Shown one piece after another: positions 1 through 7,952 of a stretch of DNA of 24,683 bases (positions are counted from its first letter, which is position 1; every line of letters begins with the position of its first letter). The stretch is from an uncultured Lachnospiraceae bacterium (lineage in GTDB: Bacteria; Bacillota; Clostridia; Lachnospirales; Lachnospiraceae): positions 1 through 24,683 of the forward strand of contig CAJUOE010000123.1 of assembly GCA_910587895.1 (NCBI GenBank). Reading direction: 5' to 3'. The position numbers and the translations under genes are program-made. A model generated the notes under the pieces. It saw only the letters and a program-made list of their open reading frames with translations. It searched no databases and was not told the DNA's origin.

Positions 1-51
1 ATTCCCATACAAACAAATTTATGTTGTAGGGAAGCATATTCCAGGGTTTGA

Positions 52-459
52 TTGGATCGGATTCCATGGATTGTTTTCGACAGGGATCAGGTAAAGGATT
101 TTGATGAGATTATAAGGCTGGCAGAGGGAAACGCTATCAATGCCGGATGGTCTAACCCGTGCTTTGAAATATGGATGTTTGCATACTTTGGTGAGATGCC
201 CGCTATCAAGGAATCTTATATATGTTGTGAACGGTTTGCGGAGAAGTTTGAGAAGGTAACAAGGCAAAAGTATTCTAAGAATGATAGAGATATTTATCGG
301 AAACTGGTGCAGCATGGGGATGAAGAAAAAGCGATTCAGATAGCAAAGCGATATTACAAAAAGTGCATAGAAGATGGGAAAATGAAGCCATCGGAGATGT
401 GGCCGGCGAGTATAGTGCAACGGTTGGTGGAAGAAATACGAAGAAAAGTTGAGAGCTGA
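52..459 (+). pseudogene. RloB-like protein, C-terminal fragment
   Basis: The 135 codons resemble the C-terminal, TOPRIM-like half of RloB-family proteins. The visible hallmarks are IVFDRD near residue 7 and the SNPCFEIW block near residue 34, followed by a charged helical tail. RloB proteins usually exceed 200 residues, so the N-terminal half is absent. In this frame a TGA at 49-51 precedes the TTG at 52. The reading frame one base over is open from position 2 to beyond 50, so a frameshift near 50-60 may split an originally longer gene that begins outside the window. RloB is known from restriction and defence neighbourhoods (RloA/RloB), and its biochemical role is not settled. The helicase-like gene starts 29 bases downstream on the same strand, so the two may once have formed a defence operon. 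Family call fairly secure; status as a broken gene is inferred. Confidence 0.6.
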
Positions 460-488
460 TGATATGGCGGATATAGTTAGTAGGAGGA

Positions 489-1455
489 ATGGGGTTGAAA
501 GATTATTTGTTAAATGTAATGGAAAAGCGAGAATGTGGATTATATTTGTGTGAGTTGCCTACTGGTAATGGTAAAACATTTGATTCGGCACAGGCGATGA
601 AGAAATATGCGGATTCTATAGAGGACAATACCAAGATAATCTATCTCACAACTTTGAATAAAAATCTTCCCGAAGATGCGCTGAAAGCAGCCTATGGAAG
701 TGAGGAGCTATACAAATGTAATGTATTAAGATTGCGTTCCAATTTTGATGAAGTGGTTGAAAAGATTCTTGATATTGAAGTTCCAGAAGAGATGCAGACA
801 GATACATATATAAAATTACGTAAAGTTGTTTCTCTTTATCGAGATGCCGTAGACAAGCAATATGCAGATAAAGAATACATAAAGGAGTTAGCAGATAGAA
901 TAATAGAGCAAGACAGACTGCTTCGTTATGAGATAACAAAGCGGTTGAAAAAATGTTTTTCATCAAAAACACAACGTAAAAAAGCCATTAGAGATAAGGC
1001 TGAGTATCAATGGATTGGAAAATTATATCCGGCAGTATTTACAGACGACTATAAAATTCTGTTAATGAGTGTTAGTAAGTTTATGAAGAGAAATTCTATC
1101 CTCATTGATACCAGTTACGAATTTTTAAATTCCGATTTAATTGAGAAAGCAGTGATAGTTATTGATGAGATTGATGCAACAAAAGATACAATACAAAATG
1201 AACTTATTGAGAAGTCATTGGCAATGCAGGCGGATTACATTCAGTTGTTTCGTCAGATATACCGTACGTTGAATCCAAATGATTTTTCATCTGATATGAG
1301 AAAAGCAATGGAGCAGATTGAAAAGGTTGGTAATAGAAACACGCTTACTTCATTAATCAGTGAAGCCAGGAAAATTGCAGAGAATTACCATGTGAGATTG
1401 AGCATAAAGACAAGGGAAGATTTGGCAGAACAGAGGCAGATTTTTTTATTTAATG
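489..1455 (+). pseudogene. SF2/Cas3-like helicase, 3'-truncated
   Basis: ATG at 489 follows TAGGAGG at 481-487. The N-terminus has a Walker A motif (LPTGNGKT, residues 23-30), an IIYLTTLNKNL strand resembling motif Ia, and a Walker B/DExx box IVIDEID at residues 223-229. This is the first RecA-like lobe of a superfamily 2 or Cas3-like ATPase. About 195 residues of inserted charged helices separate motifs I and II. Coding sense ends near FLFNDG at 1443-1460. Beyond that the same frame runs open to 1976 but only reads the antisense of an oleate hydratase gene and becomes Arg/Cys/Pro-rich nonsense. The second helicase lobe and any nuclease domain are therefore missing. I do not recognise the exact family. 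Its position behind an RloB-like fragment suggests a remnant of a phage-defence island. It is very unlikely to be functional. Confidence 0.6.
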
Positions 1456-1956
1456 ATGGTTCTCCATCTCTCTGCCGCCGCGCATCACATAACCTCTGGT
1501 GGGATCGTCGATGCCGTCGCAGGCGCCGCCCGCTATATCCATGGATTCCAAAATATGAATGTGGCTGCCGGGCATCTGTCCGTCGCGTACAAGGAAGCAC
1601 GCCGCCGCCAGAGAGGCGAGACCGCTGCCTACGATGTAAGCGTTTTTCTCGTCCACGCCTTCCGGTTTCCTCGGCTTTGCGAACGCCTCATAATTGCCGT
1701 TGCTGTAATAGATGCCCTTGCTGTTTTTATCGTACCGTCCAAGCTCGGTGTTGCGGTAGTCCAGCTCCGTGTATTTTCTGCGGCCTTTCGCTGCCGTCAT
1801 TTCCCCATTTTCACCGTCGAAATTGTCGTTTGCCGCCTGTCCCGGCTCCAGCCCCACATGGGCCTTTTTCTGTAAGTTCTTCGCCGCCAGCGCCGCGCCC
1901 GCTCCTGCTGCCGCCACAACCGCCACGCCAAGTCCGATACTCTTCCTGTTTGCCAT
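1453..1956 (-). pseudogene. ohyA: Oleate hydratase (MCRA family), 3'-truncated
   Basis: The product would be an FAD enzyme that hydrates oleate to 10-hydroxystearate. About 168 codons remain of a family that usually has roughly 550-650. Visible parts are an Ala/Gly-rich hydrophobic segment (residues 8-26), a linker, the dinucleotide-binding strand AYIVGSGLASLAAA, and the family signature AGGACDG...MRGGREMENH. The sequence then gives a spurious His and a TAA at 1450-1452, exactly where the family continues with Phe. ATG at 1956 is preferred because AAAGGTGG lies 7-9 bases upstream; the frame is open further upstream without a better site. A promoter (2026-2054) and a palindrome (2071-2091) lie ahead, and a TetR gene is adjacent. 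The fragment lacks most of the substrate domain, so it should be inactive. Confidence 0.85.
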
Positions 1957-2025
1957 ATATGTTCCACCTTTCCTGATTCCTGCGGTTTTCACGCCGCCGA
2001 TGTTTTCTTTTTGATTACTAAAGCT

Positions 2026-2054
2026 ATCATACCCATTCTTCCCGCTTTTACCAA
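2026..2054 (-). promoter_or_regulatory. Promoter for the oleate hydratase fragment
   Basis: On the minus strand, TTGGTA (2049-2054) and TATGAT (2026-2031) are separated by 17 bases, about 70 bases ahead of the start at 1956. Match to the sigma-A consensus is moderate (4/6 and 5/6). It lies 17 bases downstream of the palindrome at 2071-2091. Confidence 0.45.
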
Positions 2055-2070
2055 TTTACAAAAAAAGCGA

Positions 2071-2091
2071 AATGATAAAAAACTTATCATT
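2071..2091. promoter_or_regulatory. Palindromic operator candidate (TetR-type)
   Basis: AATGATAA at 2071-2078 and TTATCATT at 2084-2091 form a perfect 8-bp inverted repeat with a 5-base spacer. It lies upstream of the oleate hydratase promoter and near a TetR-family gene. Size and symmetry fit a TetR-family operator. The assignment to the regulator at 2222-2812 is inference from proximity. A simple stem-loop is the alternative. Confidence 0.45.
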
Positions 2092-2105
2092 CCGCCCTAT
2101 ATGTA

Positions 2106-2218
2106 AAGTGAGAAGAACTTCTAACCACTCACAGCAGAGGCTGTTTCGTGGAGAAGTTCTAGGAGTTGCTTCGCAACTCCGTCTCACTTAGGAGAATGCC
2201 TGAAATACGGCATTCTCC
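2106..2218 (+). repeat. Structured intergenic repeat, copy 1 (three-way junction plus hairpin)
   Basis: An outer 8-bp stem, AAGTGAGA (2106-2113) with TCTCACTT (2182-2189), encloses two arms. The long arm pairs AGAACTTCT (2114-2122) with AGAAGTTCT (2152-2160), then CCAC with GTGG, then ACAGC with GCTGT. The short arm pairs GGAGTTGC (2162-2169) with GCAACTCC (2173-2180). A separate hairpin, GGAGAATGCC (2191-2200) with GGCATTCTCC (2209-2218), follows. On the minus strand this hairpin comes directly after the TetR stop codon. Copy 2 at 4431-4544 has the same architecture on the other strand. It may act as a terminator, a REP-like element or a structured RNA. Confidence 0.65.
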
Positions 2219-2221
2219 GCT

Positions 2222-2812
2222 TTATGTTTCTACAGAGACCACTCCGCCGTCCGCCTTCTCGAAATTCTTGATGGAACGGGCGATATTGCCGTGCAGCATA
2301 ACGCCCATGTTGTCTACAATTTCCTCATAGTCTTCCTTCATGCCGTGACCGACCCAGTCGAGCATAATTCCAACAAATCCATACTTATAAAAATCAGCGA
2401 TAAAATCCTTGTGCGCCGCCAAAAGCGCCACGCCCCGGCATCTGTCCTCCACCACTTCCTTGATCATTTCGTAAGTAAGCTTGTATAGATACCCCTCCAC
2501 CTTTTCCCTGCCGATGCTGCGGTACACATTCAAAACAAACGCTTTGTTTTCCAGAACAGCCTCAAAAATCTGGCTCATGCCCTCCTGCCATGTCTCATAA
2601 GTCTTTTTGCCCTGCAAGACTTTCTTTCCGTCCTCCACGCAGACCCATTCCACCAGATCGTAAATATCCTTGAAATGATAGTAAAACGCCATTCTGCTGA
2701 TGCCGCAGTCCGTCGTGAGATCGTTGATCGTTATCTTCTCCAGCCGTTTTGTCAGAACCAGTTTTTTCAGGGATTCCCCAAGCGCGGCCTTTGTTGTATT
2801 TGTGTTCGGCAT
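2222..2812 (-). CDS. TetR/AcrR-family transcriptional regulator
   Basis: A 196-residue one-component repressor. The N-terminal helix-turn-helix (about residues 20-50) contains ITINDLTTDCGISRMAFYYH and KDIYDLVEW, the typical TetR recognition-helix context. The C-terminal ligand and dimerisation domain resembles the TetR_C_8 / DhaS-like type. The start at 2812 is chosen because AAGGAG lies 7 bases upstream; an open extension to 2866 lacks a site. It lies on the same strand behind the oleate hydratase fragment, with a palindrome in that gene's upstream region. A role in regulating fatty-acid hydration or an export function is plausible but inferred. A hairpin follows the stop immediately. Confidence 0.85.
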   Translation of the reverse strand: MPNTNTTKAALGESLKKLVLTKRLEKITINDLTTDCGISRMAFYYHFKDIYDLVEWVCVEDGKKVLQGKKTYETWQEGMSQIFEAVLENKAFVLNVYRSIGREKVEGYLYKLTYEMIKEVVEDRCRGVALLAAHKDFIADFYKYGFVGIMLDWVGHGMKEDYEEIVDNMGVMLHGNIARSIKNFEKADGGVVSVET

Positions 2813-2896
2813 AGCTTTCTCCTTGTTCTGCTTATCCACAGATTTCCTATACGGCCAGTATACCATGCCCAGGCAGTTTATGCCTGTTAAAAATTT

Positions 2897-3223
2897 CTAA
2901 ACTCTCTTCGCCTTCTTCTTGGGCTCCGGCAGTTCCTTGTACATCTCCTGTAAGATTTCCGCCATCAGCGCCTCGTTCTCCACATCCTCCACGATCACCA
3001 TCTGCGTTTTGGATCCCTCATAGGGATAGTCCCTGTCCGCGTCAGGCAGCAGACGGAGAACCGATTCCGTCGGTTTTAAAAACAGGCAGTTGTCGCAGAT
3101 ATCGCCGATCAACTTTCCCTGAAAGTAAACACAGTATTCTCCCATCATCTTTCTGGTGGTCACATCGCCCACTCTCTGCAGATTTCCCACCACATAATCG
3201 TGAAATTCCTTTGTCGTCGCCAA
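2897..3223 (-). CDS. TfoX N-terminal domain protein
   Basis: A small (108-residue) protein matching the TfoX/Sxy N-terminal domain: KEFHDYVVGNL, then RKMMGEYCVYFQGKLIGDI and LFLKPT, the conserved MMGEYxxYxxGKxIGxI core. It ends in a basic tail (PKKKAKRV). Members of this stand-alone family are widespread in Firmicutes; competence regulation is established only for larger proteobacterial TfoX proteins, so no role is assigned here. The TTG at 3223 is preferred because it gives the usual family N-terminus (M-A-T-T-K-E) and follows a seven-G run acting as a ribosome binding site. A GTG at 3244 in the same frame is the alternative. It lies immediately downstream of the duplicated LacI tail and could be co-transcribed with the LacI gene. 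Confidence 0.8.
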   Translation of the reverse strand: MATTKEFHDYVVGNLQRVGDVTTRKMMGEYCVYFQGKLIGDICDNCLFLKPTESVLRLLPDADRDYPYEGSKTQMVIVEDVENEALMAEILQEMYKELPEPKKKAKRV

Positions 3224-3245
3224 CGTCTGCCCCCCCTGTCTCACA

Positions 3246-3535
3246 TCAACCTGTTTTCACAACGTATCGCCCGCCATCATTTCGCAGTCCGGTATCACCG
3301 TCTCATCTCCCGCCGCTTCCCCGTTCATCAGCTTAAACAGAAGCTTTACAGCCTCCTTTGCCACAAGCTCTGCCGGATTATAAATCGTACTCAACCTGTT
3401 TTCACAACGTATCGCCCGCCATCATTTCGCAGTCCAGTATCACCGTCTCATCTCCCGCCGCTTCCCCGTTCATCAGCTTAAACAGAAGCTTTACAGCCTC
3501 CTTTGCCACAGGCTCTACCGGATTATAAATCGTAC
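3246..3535. repeat. 145-bp tandem duplication at the lacI-family gene's 3' end
   Basis: The block 3246-3390 is repeated at 3391-3535 with only about three base differences (for example CCGGTATC versus CCAGTATC). The right copy is the genuine last 43 codons plus stop of the LacI-family gene. The left copy lies beyond that stop, so it is a non-translated remnant carrying a second copy of the same 3' end. The small divergence suggests a fairly recent event. Confidence 0.9.
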
Positions 3536-4406
3536 ACAGCCGCGGCGTCACATAATCCAATATGTCAATGCCGTCAAATCCCACGATGCCGTAATCCGCC
3601 CCGGCCTTTTTCCACTTTTCCGCCATATATTTCATAATATCCAGTGCAAAAATATCTCCTGCGCAGAAAAAGGCTGTCCGCTTTTTTGTCTTAATCAGTT
3701 CTTCATAGGCCCGTTTTGCATACGACGTCTTTTCGCTGATCACAAGGCTCTCCACGTCCGGCTTCTCCGTCCGTTTCCACTGCTCTACCGCCTCCGTAAA
3801 GCCTTCCATGCGCTGTCTGTGCACATAGGTATTGCCCTCTGTCTGCTCCAGCGGCGGACACACAAAGACTATTTTTTCGTACCCGTTTCTCAGGATCGTC
3901 TCCGTGGCTTCCCTGGCCGCCTTCTTCTCCTCGATGCTCACAAAAGGGATGCCGTCCGCTATTTTGTTACCTATGGTAACGATGGGCGTATCAAGACTTC
4001 TCAGGAAATCCCGATACTCCTTTCCCTGATTGACCGAGGAGAGGATAATGCCGTCCACATGATAATCCACCAGACGCTCCAGCTGTTCCTTCTCCATCTC
4101 TTTATTCTCTTCATGGAGCGTGATGTTTACAAAATACCCCCTCTTGCGCGCCTCTGTGCCAATGGCGCTGAGCATCTGTGAAAAATACCTGTTGTTCACA
4201 TCGAGCACCACCACGCCTATGTAAAAGGTCTGCCCTTTTACCAGCCCTCTCGCCAAGAGATCCGGCCGGTATCCATACTCTTTCGCCCTGGCCTGAATTA
4301 ATTCCTTCGTCTGGGGGTTGATCCTCCCTGTATCCGTGAGCGCACGATGCACGGTCATTCTCGACACGCCACACATATCGGCAAGTTCCTTCGCTGTTAT
4401 CGCCAC
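3402..4406 (-). CDS. LacI-family transcriptional regulator
   Basis: A 334-residue regulator. The N-terminal helix-turn-helix (ITAKELADMCGVSRMTVHRAL, the LacI signature region, residues 3-23) is followed by a hinge and a periplasmic-binding-like sugar-sensing domain (YIGVVVLDVNNRYF from about residue 62; DGIILSSVN; IVGFDGIDILDYVTP). The GTG at 4406 follows AGGGGGAT by 8 bases. It is the last gene behind the arabinofuranosidase on the same strand, separated by a structured repeat, which suggests it senses an arabinose-type sugar and controls the transporter-hydrolase genes. Candidate operators lie at 9646-9700. Its own 3' end is partly duplicated downstream. Confidence 0.9.
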   Translation of the reverse strand: MAITAKELADMCGVSRMTVHRALTDTGRINPQTKELIQARAKEYGYRPDLLARGLVKGQTFYIGVVVLDVNNRYFSQMLSAIGTEARKRGYFVNITLHEENKEMEKEQLERLVDYHVDGIILSSVNQGKEYRDFLRSLDTPIVTIGNKIADGIPFVSIEEKKAAREATETILRNGYEKIVFVCPPLEQTEGNTYVHRQRMEGFTEAVEQWKRTEKPDVESLVISEKTSYAKRAYEELIKTKKRTAFFCAGDIFALDIMKYMAEKWKKAGADYGIVGFDGIDILDYVTPRLCTIYNPVEPVAKEAVKLLFKLMNGEAAGDETVILDCEMMAGDTL

Positions 4407-4430
4407 CGCTTATCCCCCTTTTTTTATATC

Positions 4431-4544
4431 GGAGAATGCCCGTATTTTGGGCATTCTTCTACGCGAAACTTAGTGCTTCCAAGTCAGCTTGCTGACTTTG
4501 CGTCTCCGTCCTATGGCGGGACGTCTTTAGAAGCACTTTTCGCG
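4431..4544 (-). repeat. Structured intergenic repeat, copy 2 (inverted relative to copy 1)
   Basis: Read on the minus strand: an outer stem (CGCGAAA 4462-4468 with TTTCGCG 4538-4544, continuing AGTGCTTC 4472-4479 with GAAGCACT 4530-4537) encloses a bulged arm (4501-4525) and a perfect 8-bp arm (AAGTCAGC 4481-4488 with GCTGACTT 4491-4498). The hairpin GGAGAATGCCC (4431-4441) with GGGCATTCTTC (4449-4459) follows. Stem sequences differ from copy 1 but the order of arms is the same. It lies between the arabinofuranosidase stop and the LacI start. Confidence 0.6.
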
Positions 4545-4555
4545 TTTCTATTTTA

Positions 4556-6070
4556 TCACAAAATTTCGATTCGCACCATATTCCATGAAAAAGGCGGCAG
4601 AATGCTTTTGACCCTGTTATCCGCAAGACTGCTTTGATCCGTCTCCCGCGGTCTTACCGCATCATGGTTTTTCAGATTGGTCGTCTTCCTGTCCTCACAG
4701 TGCATGGTTACGTGCTCCGTCACACGGACTGCCTGAAATCCCTGCAGATTCAGTTCCACCTCCGCTTCCTTCTCCGTGCGGTTAACGGCAAACAATACCA
4801 CTTCCCTGCCCTCCTCATGATAAACCGCCGCATAATCCACACAGGGCACGTTCTTTCTCATGTCGCAGTCATAGCACGGTATTTCGTCCACCGTAAGCAG
4901 CGTCTTTCCCACCCCGTAGTTAGCCATATGCATAAAAGGATAATAGATGGGCTGCACCCACACTTCCCCGCCCCGCTCGGTCATAATCGCCGCACTGATA
5001 TTGGTTAGCAGGGACTGGCACGCAATCTTGATGCGCTCCGCATACTTTAAGAAATTCATCATCATTGAGGCGAACAGCAGCGAATCCTCCATCGTGTAAA
5101 TCTGTTCGCTCAGATGCGGCGCCACCTGCCAGGGACGTTCGTCCACCGATGCCGCCACAACCTGATCCGGCACCGACCACACGCCCCACTCGTCAAAGCT
5201 GATGTACAGCGTCTTATCCGATCTGTGCCATGCCTTGACATAATCACAGGTTCCGATAACCGTTTTGATATACTGTTCCATGTCAAGCGACTGGGAAAGA
5301 AAATTCTCCGTCCCGAGCTCCTGCCCGCCGTAATACTGGTGCAGGGATACATAGTCCACATAAGGATATGTATATTTCAGCGTCTCCGCCTCCCAGTCGG
5401 GGTATGTCTTCATATCGGATTTGGAGCTGCCGCAGGAAACCAGCTCGATGCTGCTGTCCACCTGCTTCATGGCCTTCGCCGTCTCCTGCGCCAGCCGGCC
5501 GTATTCCTGCGCCGTCTTATGCCCGATCTGCCAGTCCCCATCCATCTCGTTGCCAAGGCACCATGTCTTAATACCGTAGGGATTTTCCACCCCATGTTCC
5601 CTTCTCCAGTCACTGTAAGCGGTTCCTTCTTTGATATTGCAGTACTCCACAAGGGACACCGCGTTCTCAATCCCTTTCGTTCCCAGATTTACGGCAAAAA
5701 CCGGCTCAATTCCCGCTTTCCCTGCCCATCTCATAAACTCATTGATGCCGATCTCATTGGTCTCGATGGCACGCCAGGCAATCTCCAGCCTTCGGGGACG
5801 TGCCGCAGCCGGCCCCACACCGTCGCGCCAGTCATAGCAGGACACAAAGTTTCCGCCGGGATAACGCACTGCCGTGACACCCATCTGCTTTACTTTCTCC
5901 AGAACATCCTGCCGGAATCCATCCTCGTCCGCCGTCTCATGCCCCGGCTCATAAATGCCGGAATACACCACACGTCCCATATGCTCCACGAAAGAGCCGT
6001 AAATTCTCCTGTCAATCTCTCCCTTTACAAATTCTCTGTTCACTGTGATACGCGCTTTTATTTTCTCCAT
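4556..6070 (-). CDS. abfA: Alpha-L-arabinofuranosidase, GH51, intracellular
   Basis: A 504-residue GH51 retaining glycosidase that releases terminal L-arabinofuranose from arabinoxylan- or arabinan-derived oligosaccharides. The acid/base Glu is E175 in WCLGNEMDG and the nucleophile is E294 in ISFDEWGVW; both match the numbering known for the Geobacillus stearothermophilus enzyme. Other family blocks are GSFVEHMGR (about residues 25-33) and AVRYPGGNFVSCYDWRDGVGP. No signal peptide is present, so it acts in the cytoplasm on imported oligosaccharides. ATG at 6070 follows AGGAGAAGAT; the frame is open upstream to 6190 but that region is a structured repeat. It lies directly behind two sugar permeases, fitting an import-then-hydrolyse pathway. 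Confidence 0.96.
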   Translation of the reverse strand: MEKIKARITVNREFVKGEIDRRIYGSFVEHMGRVVYSGIYEPGHETADEDGFRQDVLEKVKQMGVTAVRYPGGNFVSCYDWRDGVGPAAARPRRLEIAWRAIETNEIGINEFMRWAGKAGIEPVFAVNLGTKGIENAVSLVEYCNIKEGTAYSDWRREHGVENPYGIKTWCLGNEMDGDWQIGHKTAQEYGRLAQETAKAMKQVDSSIELVSCGSSKSDMKTYPDWEAETLKYTYPYVDYVSLHQYYGGQELGTENFLSQSLDMEQYIKTVIGTCDYVKAWHRSDKTLYISFDEWGVWSVPDQVVAASVDERPWQVAPHLSEQIYTMEDSLLFASMMMNFLKYAERIKIACQSLLTNISAAIMTERGGEVWVQPIYYPFMHMANYGVGKTLLTVDEIPCYDCDMRKNVPCVDYAAVYHEEGREVVLFAVNRTEKEAEVELNLQGFQAVRVTEHVTMHCEDRKTTNLKNHDAVRPRETDQSSLADNRVKSILPPFSWNMVRIEIL

Positions 6071-6118
6071 ATCTTCTCCTGTCCTGATTTTATTTCTTTT
6101 TGATACTCCAACCGCCAT

Positions 6119-6195
6119 GATTCCGCTTTGCGGAATCTCAGAATCCGCGGACGAATAAACTTGTCCTGGAGAATGCCGTATTTTGGGCATTCTCC
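6119..6195 (+). repeat. Structured intergenic repeat, partial copy 3
   Basis: Hairpin GATTCCGC/GCGGAATC (6119-6137, loop TTT) is followed by GGAGAATGCC (6168-6177) with GGCATTCTCC (6186-6195). The second hairpin has the same stem as copy 1. On the minus strand it begins at the last base of the permease stop codon, so it could end or attenuate transcription before the arabinofuranosidase. Confidence 0.6.
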
Positions 6196-7031
6196 TATTC
6201 CTTCACACCGGCCGTCGCTACCCCTTCAATAAAATACTTCTGGCAAAAAATGTACAGCACCAGAAGCGGGGTCAGCGAAATCATCGTAGCCGCCAGCGTG
6301 GGCCCGTACTTAATCACCTTATTTCCCACCAGAACCGCCAGCCCCGCCGAAAGCGTCCGCTTATTCTGGGAACTGGTGAGCATCAGGGGATAGAGCAGAT
6401 CGTTCCAGTTATTCATAAAGTGGAAGATACCCAGACTCACCAGTGCCGGTTTACATAACGGCATCATGATGGAGCGGAAAATCCGAAACTCGCTCATGCC
6501 GTCTATCCGTCCCGACTCCTCCAGAGACTTCGGCAGCCCCTGAAAGAAAGAACTCATCATATAAATGCCAAAGGCGCTTGTCGCCCTCGGCAGAATCAGC
6601 CCAAGATAACTGTCCAGAAGGCCCAGCTTGTACACTTCAATATAGAGCGGCGTCATAATGATCTGGAATGGCACCATCATCGTCAAAAGAATAATGGAAA
6701 ACAGAATCTTGGAACCTTTAAAGCGCATCCTTGCAAACGCATACCCTGCCATGGAGTCAAACAGCAGACTGATTACCGTCACGCCGCCCGCAAAGATCAC
6801 CGTATTCTTCGTCATTTCCAGGATCGGGATACTGTCCCCCACATACAGATACTGGTGCAGCGTCCATTCTTCCGGGAAAAACCGGGGCGGAAACTTAATC
6901 ACACCCACATCGGTCTTAAAAGACGAGACAAACAACCATACAATAGGTATCAGCACCGTAACGGCAATCAGAGAAGTAAAGAGATATCCGAGCGCCGCAG
7001 ACAACGTCAGCTTCTTCATTTTCTTATGCAT
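6195..7031 (-). CDS. Carbohydrate ABC transporter permease (MalG/AraQ type)
   Basis: A 278-residue inner-membrane permease with about six transmembrane segments: LFTSLIAVTVLIPIVWLFVS near the N-terminus and LTPLLVLYIF near the C-terminus. The cytoplasmic EAA loop reads EESGRIDGMSEFRIFRSIMMP, which contacts the ATPase. The family (CUT1) imports oligosaccharides. Its start overlaps the previous permease stop by 8 bases, indicating translational coupling. GGAGG lies about 8-10 bases upstream, and an ATG four codons inside is a possible alternative start. No ATP-binding subunit is encoded in the window; CUT1 systems often share a distant MsmK-type ATPase. Confidence 0.93.
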   Translation of the reverse strand: MHKKMKKLTLSAALGYLFTSLIAVTVLIPIVWLFVSSFKTDVGVIKFPPRFFPEEWTLHQYLYVGDSIPILEMTKNTVIFAGGVTVISLLFDSMAGYAFARMRFKGSKILFSIILLTMMVPFQIIMTPLYIEVYKLGLLDSYLGLILPRATSAFGIYMMSSFFQGLPKSLEESGRIDGMSEFRIFRSIMMPLCKPALVSLGIFHFMNNWNDLLYPLMLTSSQNKRTLSAGLAVLVGNKVIKYGPTLAATMISLTPLLVLYIFCQKYFIEGVATAGVKE

Positions 7032-7938
7032 CCCCTTCCTCCCCTCCTTTCAGCACAAATCTGCGCAATACAAAAGTCATGACCGCCACGATCACGAACA
7101 GGTACACGGAGATGGCCGACGCATATCCGAGATCATAGGGAGCCGTCTGAAATCCCCTGTCGTAAATATACTGTACCACAGTCTCTGTCCTGTTGAGCGG
7201 CCCGCCCTGCGTCATCACATAGGCCTGGTCAAACATCTGCATGGCGCTTATCGTTGTCGTGATAATACAGAAACTGATGGTTGGCCAGATACCCGGTATG
7301 GTAATATGGATAAACTTCTGGAAACTCCCCGCACCGTCCATCTGCGCCGCCTCATAAAGCGATTGGGGAATGTTTAATACCGCTGCCGCGAGGAGCGTCA
7401 ACGTGTAGCCAAACCCCTTCCATGCTGTCACGACAATCACCGTCGGCATGGCAAAATCCGGGTTCTTTAAGAATGCCACTGTCTGAAACCCTGCCTGTTT
7501 CAGCCAGTAAGCAACCAGCCCCATATTCGGGTCAAGCAGCATAGACCACACAATGCCGATTGCCGTCATGGAACAGACAAAGGGCAGATAGTAGATGGAG
7601 CGGAGCATCTTGCAGTATCTGTTGTTCTTCGCAAGACACACCGTCAAAAGCAGGGCAAGGCCCACCTGCAGCGGCACCTCCAACAATGTAAAATAGAAAC
7701 TGTTAAACGTGGCGTTCGACACCCTGTTGTCCGAAAACAGACGGGTGAAATTTGCAATCCCCACAAAGCTGACATCCTTCATAAAAATGTTCATATCGGT
7801 AAGGCTGATCACAAAGGAGGCAATCAGCGGGATAAACACAAATACCGATAGAATGATCATGGATGGCAGTATAAAAAGATACGCGCTCTTCTGATTCTGC
7901 GCTACATACTTTCTCTTTTTCGTCTTACTTCCGGTCAT
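7024..7938 (-). CDS. Carbohydrate ABC transporter permease (MalF/UgpA type)
   Basis: A 304-residue CUT1 permease with a basic N-terminus (KTKKRK) then AYLFILPSMIILSVFVFIPL as the first membrane helix. The EAA loop is YEAAQMDGAGSFQKFIHITIPG. The ATG at 7938 is chosen because GGAGGTAAC lies just upstream; the in-frame ATG at 7950 overlaps that ribosome binding site. It forms the membrane channel with the following permease, which it overlaps by 8 bases, and works with the binding lipoprotein upstream. Two hairpins separate it from that lipoprotein gene. Confidence 0.93.
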   Translation of the reverse strand: MTGSKTKKRKYVAQNQKSAYLFILPSMIILSVFVFIPLIASFVISLTDMNIFMKDVSFVGIANFTRLFSDNRVSNATFNSFYFTLLEVPLQVGLALLLTVCLAKNNRYCKMLRSIYYLPFVCSMTAIGIVWSMLLDPNMGLVAYWLKQAGFQTVAFLKNPDFAMPTVIVVTAWKGFGYTLTLLAAAVLNIPQSLYEAAQMDGAGSFQKFIHITIPGIWPTISFCIITTTISAMQMFDQAYVMTQGGPLNRTETVVQYIYDRGFQTAPYDLGYASAISVYLFVIVAVMTFVLRRFVLKGGEEGDA

Positions 7939-7952
7939 TGTTACCTCCATGT

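Noticed and set aside
1453..1875. Plus-strand open frame of 140 codons
   Set aside because: Shadow of the oleate hydratase fragment.
1456..1976. Continuation of the helicase-like frame to 1976
   Set aside because: It is the antisense of the oleate hydratase gene; composition becomes Arg/Cys/Pro-rich and no helicase motif follows.
5114..6103. Long plus-strand open frame of 329 codons
   Set aside because: It lies opposite the GH51 gene, whose catalytic motifs are unambiguous; no ribosome binding site or recognisable domain.
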